Assembly (NCBI GenBank): GCA_026724425.1
Contig: JAIUCV010000116.1
Coordinates: forward strand, 2,170,001 to 2,234,000
DNA length: 64,000 nucleotides
Direction: 5' to 3'
From: Erythrophleum ivorense
Taxonomy: Eukaryota > Streptophyta > Magnoliopsida > Fabales > Fabaceae
A program made the translations under genes and the position numbers. Positions within the stretch are counted from its first letter, which is position 1; each line of letters starts with the position of its first letter. Positions 49,430 to 59,879 of the stretch are shown piece after piece. The notes under the pieces were generated by a model. That model made no database searches and was not told the origin of the DNA. It saw nothing but the letters and a program-made list of their open reading frames with translations.

Positions 49430-49900
49430 AAGCCAAACGTAGCAGCAGAAGAGAAGGAAAGCACGCACGACCTCGAAAATGGTCCCTGGGTTTTGCATTA
49501 GCTTTCAGCAAATGAGCACACAAAGGATTTCTCGAAGATGTTGGCTAACGTGATCGCAAGTCGATGATCCGATTACTGTCTCTGTGCTCAGATCTATTGA
49601 TGGTTGAATCTCGTAGAAGAGAAGCAAAGAGAGAAAGACCCGACTGAGGAAAAGAAAATAGCGGCAAGAGAGAAAAGTGTGCTGATCGTGCAGTAGCTAT
49701 GGATTGTGAAATGGTTGGTGTCGGCCAAAGAAACAAAAGACATGGAAGGCACTTAAAAAACCATATCCAAAAAAACCACAAAGCCCTCAGTTTGGAAGCT
49801 ACAGGAAAATGGTGATCAAAGTAGGGAGGTGGAAGAAAGCGAAGATTGTTGACCCCAAGAAAATAGCATCAAAGAACAGAACAAGAAGAGATGAAAACAG
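49430..49900 (+). pseudogene. Fragment resembling a REX4-type RNA exonuclease
   Basis: At 49681-49728 the plus strand reads ADRAVAMDCEMVGVGQ. AMDCEMVGVG is the Exo I motif of DEDDh exonucleases of the REX4/ISG20 group, with catalytic Asp and Glu. Upstream, 49615-49650 is rich in basic and acidic codons like the KRKERPD segment that precedes this motif in plant REX4 proteins, but stops and shifts break it. Downstream the catalytic domain does not continue and a stop follows within about 30 codons. I infer a truncated, dead copy. No other member of the family is visible in the window. Confidence 0.5.
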
Positions 49901-50179
49901 AAAAAGATTGGATAGGATTAAGGAAAAAAAGTATTATTATTCTATTTTATTTTGTTTTATCTTCACTCACATTTAAAAGTATTTATTGCTAGTAGTAAAA
50001 CGCATTAAATGAAGATAAGAAAAGTCAAAAGAGAAAGTCCTTTCTCTTTGCACCTGTTGATACATAAACAAGGAAGAAGAGCTAACTTTGAATAGTTAAA
50101 AGCACTGATCTCTATAGCAGTTCAAGTTTTTTTTTGATAAAATCTCTCTTTTTCAATGGCTAGAAGTTGCTTCTCAATG

Positions 50180-51534
50180 GGGATTTTGACTTACATGTTG
50201 TTATAGAAAAAATTAATTCTTGAAAAGTGCACCTACAAAAATTAATTCCTTGAATGCTTAATATTTTTTATTTATTATGAATGAGTCGCGTCATCAGAGA
50301 TGCCGCGACTCATTTTTCACTTTTATAAGTCGCGGCATCAGACTCAAAAAAATAAAAAAAAAAAAATTTTTTTTTAGGAAGAACTTACTGTGTGAATAAC
50401 TATTAAGTTAGTCAGTGAAGGAAACTAGTTGGAGAATTAAAATCTAATATGTCATGATCTTTTGGATCTTAGGTTATTATTTGGATTAATCTTAAAAAAA
50501 AAAAGAAAACATTATTTTTAAAAATTAAAGTTATTATCAAGTTTTATGATTACAGTTTTAAAAAAATTATTTAAATTGTAATTTTTTTAAATCATAATAA
50601 TAAGTTTCTGTTATTTTGATATTTGAAAATAATTTTAATTTTGAAGATGTTTTATTGTAAATTTTTTAAAATTTAAATCATTAAATATAATTTTTCTTAA
50701 TAAAAAAGAAAAGGGGGGGGGGGGGGGAGAGAAAGATGGTGAGAATGAAAGTGACATCATATGAGAAAGTTTTGGTTAAATTAGTATTTTCATGTCTTAA
50801 ATTTGTTTATTGTTCTTATTTGGTCCACAATATGAGATATTAATCATTTAATTCCTAATTCATACACACATGTCTTCATATGGTTAATGATTTAGGATAC
50901 ATGTAATATAAATTAAAATCTATAGGATCAATTTGGCATGAAAAAATTCAAGCTAGACAATAGATAAAGGACCAAAAATGTTAATTTAATATAAAACTTT
51001 TATGGTGTTATATCAAATATGAATATTAATAATTAGTAATACATAAATATAGAGTTTAATCCCTGTACTCTATTTCTTGAAAATTAACGTCTAATTCATG
51101 TTAAGAGTTTAATGTGTGAAATCTATTCCTTAAAAATAAAATATTTGTCTAACCCTAGAAGACGAATCTAACATACTTAAAGATGGATTGTTATTTTACT
51201 TTTCATCTTACTATTATTGTTTTTTTTTTGTGATTGAATAAGCAACCCGCAACCTATTTTTTCCCTTTGAGTGATGCTGTGACAAAAAAAAAAAAACTTA
51301 AATTTCTTTTAATTACGATAAGTTCTTCCTAAGGAGAAATTTAATTTTTTTTATTCTTTTAAGTCGCAGCATCGCTAACGCCGCGATTCACAAAAGTGAA
51401 AAATGAGTCGCGGCATCTCTAATGCCGCGACCCATTCATAATAAAAAAAATATTAAACATTTGAGGAATTGGTTTTTGTGACTACGCTTTTCAAGAATTA
51501 GTTGTTCCTGTAGCAGCATGTGAGTCAAAATCCC
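50180..51534. mobile_element. Non-autonomous Mutator-like element with long inverted repeats
   Basis: The left end (50181-50389) and the right end (51313-51534) are inverted copies of about 210 bp, starting GGATTTTGACT and ending AGTCAAAATCC. The flanks share TCTCAATGG at 50172-50180 and 51535-51543, an 8-9 bp target duplication depending on where the terminal G is placed. Long inverted ends plus a 9-bp duplication are typical of MULEs; 8 bp would point to hAT. Each end carries GC-rich hairpins (GAGTCGCG...CGCGACTC) in otherwise AT-rich DNA. The interior (about 920 bp) has no transposase and includes a G-run at 50715-50727. Confidence 0.85.
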
Positions 51535-52048
51535 TCTCAATGGATATATTTTGGGACTTATATGTGACAAGAAGAAAGAAGAATAGTAATATAAAGAGAG
51601 GAATATTAAAAAAAAAAAAAAGTTACATCGTAATTCTCTTTATTATATTGCTTGAGCATAATTTTTGGTTTTATATAACTTAGAAGAGCTTTAAAAAGTG
51701 AATTTATTGTATCTTCTTTGTTTATAAGAGTTCAAAATCTACTCTCATATTATTGTGTAAATCCTTCTTAAGCGTAAAGAAAATGAGTTTAATATGAATT
51801 TAGTGAAAAATTTTAATAAAAAGATTTTGAGTGAACTTGTGTAAAATTTAAATATTGTAAAGTTTAAGATGAGTTTAAACTTTGTGTTGGCAGTGATGAT
51901 ATGTAAAATCATATTATTGTAATCTAAATTTAATTAAAGAAAATTCCTTAAAATTTTAAGGATTTAGACGTAGGCTTATGGTTAAAATAAGATAATTTTG
52001 GTAATGGCTCTCTTTATCTTACTTTGTCTTTTATTGCTTTAGTTTATA

Positions 52049-52131
52049 GTTAACTCTATCATTTAAAGTTGACTCCAAGTTTTCTTAAATACACAAGTTG
52101 ACTCCAAGTTTTCTTAAATGATAGAGTTAAC
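52049..52131. repeat. Direct repeat framed by an inverted repeat
   Basis: A perfect 25-bp direct repeat (52066-52090 and 52095-52119) lies between the arms of a perfect 18-bp inverted repeat, GTTAACTCTATCATTTAA at 52049-52066 and its complement at 52114-52131. The structure could fold as one hairpin. No coding content. The surrounding 51545-52300 is AT-rich and otherwise empty. Confidence 0.85.
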
Positions 52132-52339
52132 TCTAAATTATTTTGGGATTAACTCCAACTTATTAGTTTGCAAAAAAAAAAAAAAGAAAGAAAAAGAAAA
52201 AAATACTTAATTTGTTTACTTATTACACTTTTTATCCTCTCTCTAGATATAACTTTTAATAAGTTTATTTGGGAGACTAAACCACGTCAAATTTTTGTAT
52301 TTTTTTTCTTCTTTCTTTTTTTGTATATGTTTCTGCCTT

Positions 52340-52890
52340 TGGTTTGACCACCCCTTGCTTGTAAGTGGAATTTGTTTTAGGAATGGAACTATGATTAGGA
52401 TGTTGTCCATAGGTATGTGTATCACTCTCCCATTCCTAGCATTTACCTACTTTTTTGCCCTCTCAATGATGATGCCAGAACATTTTTAGGAATCAGATTT
52501 TGATAACATGTTTATGGCATCATTTTTGGCCTGGATTGGATTGCTTGGGCTCACTGGAGTGTTGATCATAATGCACTTTTTTATTTGGATAGTGAAGAAA
52601 TGTGTCAGGGCAATCAAGAAGATGTCAGGATGAGCAAGAAACAAAAACGGATGTTACTGTGTATAATATGTCAAATGGATTTTCTTGTTTCGCAAGTGAC
52701 AAACACTAGAGGTTGTTTTTGGGATTATTGTTATTGTTGTAATGAAGTTTCTTCTTGCTCTGTTGTTGTGTACTTCGAATTTGTAATAACATTGCCGGTA
52801 GAAGACCATTGTGCATTCAAGTGTTTGTTTAATGAGTGGGACGTTGTTATTACCTGAGAAACCTTTTTTTAGCATTTTTATCTATTTCAA
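52340..52890 (+). pseudogene. Ankyrin/PGG gene 3'-end fragment, copy 2
   Basis: Matches 57385-57850 of the intact gene: LVSGICFRNGT, MLSIGMCITL, a TAG where the parent has Trp after PEH (52486-52488), then AWIGLLGLTGVL and IKKMSG. The ankyrin part, the intron and the first transmembrane segment are missing. The similarity continues into the parental 3' UTR (TTGTAATAACATTGCCGGTAG). It is a truncated duplicate, less eroded than copy 1. Confidence 0.85.
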
Positions 52891-52935
52891 GTGTCTATTC
52901 TTAATTTGTTTAGGTTCATTGTTTCCAGCACCCGT

Positions 52936-53496
52936 GATAAGGATAGTACTAGCCCACTATCACCTTATGTGGGGGACAAAGTCAATCATAACGACTCGTC
53001 TTTTTTAGTTTTATATGTTTGTACGATATTTTAAAATTTTTTTAATTGACCTAAAAACACACACACACACACAAGTCAATATGATACCGCTACGTTAATG
53101 GATTTCTGTCCTAAGGAAATCGGTGCCTTAATCCAACATCAGTATTAAGTAGCATTTACCATAGTTGCACTTTCGAGTTATACAATTGCGTTCATCTAAC
53201 AAATTAATTAGTTGCACATATCAAAATCAGAAATTGACCCTTGGTGGAAAAAAGAATTTCACAAGTTCCTCCACCACGTGAAACACAGAAATGAAGGACT
53301 TTATCCCTTTGGGATGAAAAATTGATAAGACAAAAGGAGTGGAGGAAAATTGAGCATCTCTATTTCTACCTTATCCCATCTTGTTGCCATCTCTATGGGG
53401 ATAGAGACTAAGAATTTTCTCTCCACCTCCACCTATCTAAACGCGGAGCCAGGACTTTGGGTTAGGAAGGTGATCTAATTAAAAACTTATAAATCA

Positions 53497-53537
<41 letters not shown>

Positions 53538-53800
53538 CAAGTAAAATTACATATCTTACTATTATTCTCCATGTGATTTCATATTTTGAAATATTTAAAC
53601 AATCAACTCATTGTTAATATTATTGAAAATATCTCTAATTCGATTGCATAATTGATTTTTCACAAACTTTATTGCAAAAAAATGCTCATTCTATATTTGT
53701 TGTCACAACAGGTAAAAATAAAATCATTGCTAACTTTAGAAGTAGATGACAAACATGTCTTCCAATTCAACTAGTTTTTTTATAAGATTACCAATTCCTT
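52936..53800. repeat. Duplicated intergenic block, copy 2 (partner 46576-47960)
   Basis: Same order of shared segments as copy 1 but without the 500-bp insertion. Contains an (AC)n tract at 53056-53074 and an (AT)n tract at 53499-53535. The end of the block includes the C-terminal part of the minus-strand hAT relic. Confidence 0.85.
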
Positions 53801-54500
53801 TCAATGATGCAAATTTAGCACTATTTCGTATATCAATGATGTAAATCTCAAGTTGATTATTAAGCATTAGTAAATCAGTTTAAAAAAATTCACAGGTATA
53901 AAACTTGGAAAATTCAATAAACCTTTTTTTATCAAAAATAAAGGACAAATTGGTTGGATTCAAACAAGTCAAGAAATGAAGGCATTTGTCTTACTGAAAC
54001 AATTATTGAGTACCTGAAGTTGCATGTCTACAATAATATAAAATAATTTAACATGGAAATGATGTTCTATTATGACATCTTGAGCTCTACCTATATGTCA
54101 TGATCTTTCTTTAGACAACTTCATCCATATTAAAAATGTCAATGTCATGCATATTGCAAAATAAAGACTTCCATCTACTACCCCTTGTAGCTTGTAATCA
54201 CTACTCTGATATGTTACCCAAGCTCATAGCATTGATTATATATTGATCTTTTTTTTTTTTTTGCAATGTTTGTGAGAATTCATTTTAGATATCCAACACA
54301 TTTTTCATCAAATGTAATGTGAATGCAAAATCAAAACCTTTTAGGAAACTTATACTAAATAGGTTGACATGGTCCTTTTTTCAAATAGGCTCTTCATATC
54401 TTATCTTGGTTATTATGATTATGGACTAAACTTTTAATTTTTTTGCTTTCTTGGGTCTGATAGCAAATTTTTAAAATTAATCTCAACCTGCTGTTAGAAG
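53550..54500 (-). pseudogene. hAT-family transposase relic, copy B (ZMYM1/TTF-type)
   Basis: Minus-strand translation across frames gives, in order: FDFAFTLHLMKNVLDI, YIINAMSLG, VKLFYIIVDMQLQVLNN, FIEFSKFYTCEF, NNQLEIYIIDIRN and KGIGNLIKKLVELEDM. The hAT dimerisation core follows (54.5 to 53.6 kb). This order is that of plant hAT proteins annotated as TTF-type zinc-finger or ZMYM1-like. Many stops and shifts show it is dead. Terminal inverted repeats were not found. Confidence 0.8.
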
Positions 54501-54559
54501 ATATTAGATTCATGGCTCCAGATAAAGATTGTTGTTCTAATATCAATTTTCTCTTTAAT

Positions 54560-54921
54560 TTTTTTTTCATATCTTATTCCAAAAAAAAAAATTAAGAGTA
54601 ACAAGAATATCACAATCAAATATTAAATAGATGCATATAAAAAGTGAATGAAAATATATATATATATATATAATACAATAAAAGAAAGTCCATTATCTTT
54701 GAATCAATATATATATAAATATTGCTGAAACTTGTTTTCGATGCGCACAGTATATAAACATTAAAACTTGTTTTCAATCAATATAATATTATTATTATCC
54801 AATATATAAAACTTTCAATCACAATTCACGCAGCTCACCAACGGACAACCAGCAAAGGACAGCCAGCAACGGACGCAGGAGCCCGCCAGCAACAGCAATG
54901 GGCTTTCAATCACCTTTCTCT

Positions 54922-54952
<31 letters not shown>

Positions 54953-55400
54953 GCGGACAGCCAGAAATGGAATGAGGAAAAACAGAGATGGGGAGGGAAA
55001 GAAGCTACAAGGAACAGTTGTGCAGTGTCTGAAACAAGGAAGAGCAGGGAAGTTAATGTGTTCGAGTGTCAAAAACTTTTTTTCACTAATTTGGCAAGCA
55101 GGCAGAAAAAGAAAAAATAGAAGAAAGATAAAGATAAAATAAGAAATGAGAAAAAAAATAATAATAAACATGAAGTTTTTTTTTTGGTTAAAATTGTATG
55201 TATAAAACATATGTGAGAGTATATTGGGTTCAAGTTAATATGTCAAATACTAAAAAAGTTATATAATCAATTATATATATATATATGTGAAAACATAAAG
55301 AGTTTAAAATTATATAAGATTAAGGCATAATATCATAACTTAATCTCTATACATGGGATTTTTAAAAACAATACCCCTTCCCCTACACCTATCAAACCTC
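54560..55400. other. Intergenic stretch with a CT microsatellite
   Basis: AT-rich DNA with an (AT)n tract near 54655-54671, a GC-richer patch at 54826-54900 made of imperfect copies of CCAGCAA.GGACA, and (CT)n at 54926-54951. No gene seen. Confidence 0.6.
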
Positions 55401-55406
55401 TGAAAG

Positions 55407-55525
55407 TTGACTCAGTCACTTGACTCCCGTCCAACATTTGGATATGTTAAGAAAAAGCTCCCTTAAATAATTGCATGATACTCAAAAGTCCAGGTGTCCA
55501 AAATCCTAACCCATCCATATAAAGG
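55407..55525 (+). promoter_or_regulatory. Promoter of the ankyrin/PGG gene: paired W-boxes and TATA
   Basis: TTGACT occurs at 55408-55413 and again at 55420-55425, and the first overlaps TGACTCAGTCA, a palindromic bZIP-like site. CATATAAAGG at 55516-55525 is a plausible TATA box, leaving a leader of only about 10-20 nt before the ATG at 55564. W-boxes are bound by WRKY factors and are common in promoters of defence-linked ankyrin/PGG genes. Confidence 0.5.
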
Positions 55526-55563
55526 ATACCGTATAATGAAGCATTATCCCATTCTCGCAAGAA

Positions 55564-57681
55564 ATGGAACTCATCGAAATGAGGGCTTCTCATCAAGAAA
55601 GTGACAAAATGAGTGTTCTTTATGAAGCATCATATAGAGGGTGTGTATCGACTTTGGAATCACTGAAACAACAACACCCAAAAATCTTTCACGAAATTTC
55701 ACGAAGTTCCTTCACTGAAACTCCTTTACACATATCAGCTTTGCTAGGCCACCTTGAATTTACAAAGGCTCTTCTCACCCACAATCCCAAACTCGCCTTT
55801 GAATTGGACTCCTCCCGAAGATCAGCCCTTCACTTGGCTTCAGCAGAGGGCCACGTCGGCATTGTGAAAGAGTTGTTGCAAGTTTATGATCAGTCATGCT
55901 TGCTTCCTGATGAAGAAGGCAAAATTCCTTTACACTATGCAGCTATGAGAGGGCGAATAGAGGTTGTACAAGAGTTGATTAAAGCGAAGCCAGAATCTCT
56001 AAGTTTTCGTGACAACAATGGGCAAACTGCTTTTCACTTGTGTGTGATATACAACCATTTGGAGACCCTCAAAGCTTTGGTGGAATTGGAGCTTGCCATT
56101 ACACGAGAGCTTCTTAACTTCACAAGCTCTGATGGCACAGGGAACACCATCCTCCATTTAGCTATCTTGTTGAAGCGAGTTGAGGTACAATATGCTTTCC
56201 TCTCTCCATTTTCTCAATCGTGATAGTAGTTTTTTTAGATGGTGTTATTTTTCAAAATTAGATTTAGTAAAGTTTGCTGTTATTCTTCCATAAAAATATG
56301 ACATATGAATTATTATTATTTTTTAAAAGACCTCTTCATGTGTTGCTAGGTTGCAAAATATTACCGACTTCTTTTATGTGGTTTTTTTTTATGTGTATAC
56401 AGGAATTTTAATTTTTCATCAAATTTGTGTGAATTTATAATTTTTTAAAACATAAAAGATATAAAAGTTTTAAAATTTATATGTATCATAAATATAACAA
56501 AAACAATTTTTTTTAAATGTATCTTATATTTAAATTGTTTTTATAAAAAATCAGATTATTTTATTTAAATTTATTTTTATATTCCTTGTGGGAATCCTGG
56601 TAACATTGGAATATATAGGTTTATAGTTTTCACACACTGCTTGGTGAAATTTAAATGCCAACACTAGTTAACAACTGAATTAGTTCTGATATTATTAACT
56701 ACTTGATTATTTCATCTCAAGATGAATACAATATAGAAAAAATTGTATATATTCACGAGTCACGATTGAGCCAATCATTTGGCACTTGCACAATATACTA
56801 ACATGTTTACTGTTTAGACCGTAAAGTACCTCCTTTCAATCTCTGAAATGAGAGAAGCAACAAACTTGAAGAACAAGATGGGTTTTGCAGCACATGATAT
56901 CCTAGAGCATAGTCCAAAAGACTATAAAATCCTTGAAATACAACTCCTGCTGAGGACCGCTGGCATTGAAGCTGAAAAGAAAGGAATTGACACTCAACCA
57001 CCCCCACCACCAGTACCATCAGCAACTACTGAAGTTCGTGACCGACCAGATAAAAGTCCTTCGAAGGATAATTGTTGTATAAAGATTTTAAAGATCATTT
57101 CAAAGCGTTTGGAATCAATATGGGATCAACGTAAAGACAGCTGGTCAAAAGAGAGGAGGGAGAATCTCAGTCTAGTGGCTACAGTGATTTCAACCATAAC
57201 CTTTCAAGCTTTAATTAACCCACCTGAAGGTGGCTTCACTCGACAAGGTTTATCGTCATCACTAAATGACCTTATGCCACAAGGTGACTCCCTTCCCGGG
57301 GAAGCAATCTCATCTTCTCCCCGTTCACTTTATTTCCTCCGATACCTAATTTGCAATACCATCTCTTTCATTTCTTCTCTTAGTGTCACCCTCTTGCTTG
57401 TAAGTGGAATTTCTATCAGGAATGAAGGTGTGATATGGATGTTATCCTCAGGCATGTGTTTCACTCTAGCACTCGCCTACTTTTATGCCCTCTACGTGGT
57501 GGTGCCAGAACATCTTTGGGAATCAGCTGATAACATATATATACCATCATATTTCGCCTGGATTGGATTGCTTGGGCTCATTGGAGTGTTATTCATAATG
57601 CGCTTTTTTGATTGGATAGTCTGCAAAATCAAGAAGATGTCAAAAGGAGGAAAGAACGAAAACGGATGTTACTGTGTATGA
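55564..57681 (+). CDS. Ankyrin-repeat, PGG-domain membrane protein (BDA1/ITN1/ACD6 type)
   Basis: Two exons, 55564-56184 and 56818-57681, joined in phase 0 across a 633-bp GT-AG intron give 494 residues. Residues about 17-207 form ankyrin repeats, with TPLH at 53, ALHLA at 88, PLHYAA at 122, AFHL at 156 and ILHLA at 196. A proline-rich hinge (PPPPPVP at 268-274) leads to the PGG domain, which carries RENLSLVATVISTITFQA then NPPEGG at 341-346. Four hydrophobic helices lie near 324-340, 380-403, 412-435 and 450-472, and the C-terminus is basic. In this family the ankyrin part is cytosolic and the helices anchor it in the plasma membrane or ER; members act in immunity (BDA1, ACD6) or salt response (ITN1). 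Which role applies here cannot be told from sequence. Two broken copies of its 3' end lie upstream. Confidence 0.93.
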
Positions 57682-57790
57682 TATGTCAAATGCGCTTTGT
57701 TGTTGAAACCAGTGACAAACCCTGGGGGTTGTTTTTTATGATTATTATTGTTAAAGTCTCTTCTTTTGTTGTTGTGTACTTTGATTTTGT

Positions 57791-57796
57791 AATAAA
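57791..57796 (+). terminator. Polyadenylation signal of the ankyrin/PGG gene
   Basis: AATAAA 110 bases after the stop, within a 3' UTR whose sequence is also kept in the pseudogene copy at 52.7 kb. Confidence 0.6.
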
Positions 57797-57939
57797 ATTT
57801 CCGGTAGGAAAGACGATATGCATCCAGTTGCTTGTTTAATGAATGATATGCTGTTATTACTTGAGAAAAATTTTTCAGCATTTTTATCTATTTCAAGTCT
57901 CTATAGTCAATTTTTTTAGGTTCCATGTTTCCAAACTCA

Positions 57940-58257
57940 CAGAAACTTTAATCATATTGTAAATGATCGATTTAGCTGTATGTTTAGTTCAAAAGTTGGC
58001 TCTTAGAAAAAAGACTCTAAAATATCAAACACAGTAAATAAATTTGGTTTTTCTCTTATACATTAATAAATAGAGATTGTTTTCTCTTCAATTCTTTGGA
58101 ACTTTGTTTATTAATTTTTATGTCAAGCTTTGTTATAGTATGAGAAAATCTCTCGTTTCGAAACTATTGGTTGATTTCTGTTTCCAGAAATAATTTTTTT
58201 TTTTAAATAATGTGGTGATATAAGGGGCCAGAGGCCCAAGGACAGGAAAACAAAAGA
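57940..58257. other. Short intergenic gap
   Basis: AT-rich DNA between the ankyrin/PGG gene and the CACTA terminus. Nothing recognised. Confidence 0.5.
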
Positions 58258-59879
58258 CACTACAACAATGTTATGAAATTTTGATAGAAGGGTCTAAGAT
58301 TTTGACTAAAATGAACCGTATGCTTTTTTTGATATACTTTTATATGATTTTTGACCGAATAATAGTTAAACAAAATTGTCAGTTTTTACAATGAAAAGTA
58401 GTGAAAAAATAGTGAAGGTTGCAGGGGAGGCAGACGGCTACGTGGCCGATTGTTTGGCCAACCATTTTTTACTCGGCCCTTTAGGCCAATTCATTAAATA
58501 ATAATTATTTATTTTTTTCTCTTTTAACATTAATTTTCATGCATAGCCGTTGTTTTAAATTACATTTATGGACTTACGTTTTATAAAATTTATAATAAAA
58601 GATTCTAAAAATTAAAATTATTCTTAAAAACCAAAATTATTATCACTTACTATTAGGGTTTAAAAAAATTATTATTAGATTTTAAAAAAATTTCTACTAA
58701 AGTTATTTATATTGTAATTTTCTTAAAATATGGTATTAATTTTTCTAAGCCTAGTAGTAAGTCTTTTAAAATTTAGTAGTAATTTTGGTCTTTAGAAATA
58801 ATTTCAATTTTTAAAGTTATTTATTGTAAATTTTATAAAATCTGAATCCTTAGATGTAATTTTCTCTTTTTTTTAACCTTTTAAACTTTTTTGTGCATAA
58901 CTTATTTTGAAAAAACTTATTTACTAATGTAATTTTTTCTACTTTTTAACCATTAAAAAGTAGCTGCTTAAAAATAACCATTAAATGAGCCACTGAATGA
59001 ATATATGGATACTTATATAAATTACATTTTATTGTATTTTTTTTTATTTCACTTGTTCTCTATTTCTCTTGTTCCTTATTTTCTTTCTCTCTTCAATATT
59101 TCTCTTTTCTCTTCTATTGCTCTTCTCTTTTCTGTTCCCTTCCTTTTTCTCTCTTTGTGTTTGCATGCTTTATTTTTTAATTTCAGCTACTGAGTTATGT
59201 GATATCAAGTTATTGAGCTGTATATATATATTTGAAGTTTCTACATCTGAACAATTTCTTTGATTGGAGATTGGGTTGCTAAAAATTTATTTGATTGGAG
59301 ATTCGGATTGTGTTTCTTTAAGACGTATGTATAAATATTTCTTGATATTTAACATTGTTATTTATTGATTATTTATTAATTATAAATAATTGATTGATAG
59401 TATTGATTATGTATTAATTTGTGATAATATAGTAAAGAAATACTTATTACTATAGTATTGATTATTTATGATTTTTTATAATACTTTGGAGAAATATTTA
59501 TCATTGAATAATATTTAGAAATTAATATTAAAAATTTTTGTGATAACTTTTTGTTGTCATTTAATGTAGTAAAAAAAATTTTGTTTATCAAAATTTGTAA
59601 AATAATATTTAAATTGATTATTATAATAGAAAATAGAAATTTTTGGCAATTGAAGGTAAATATATAATACATTGAATTGTGAATGAAAATAATATTCTAA
59701 TGAATTTTTATAATGGGTATAATAGTTTATTACTTTTGCTTGTGGAAATGGATCCAATTCAAGAAATGAAAAAAAAATAGATGCCTAAATGCAAAAATAG
59801 AGCATATTTTAGGATTGAAGATGTAAAAATTGATCTTTACAAAAGAGGGTTTTAATATGGATATTGGTATTAGACATGC

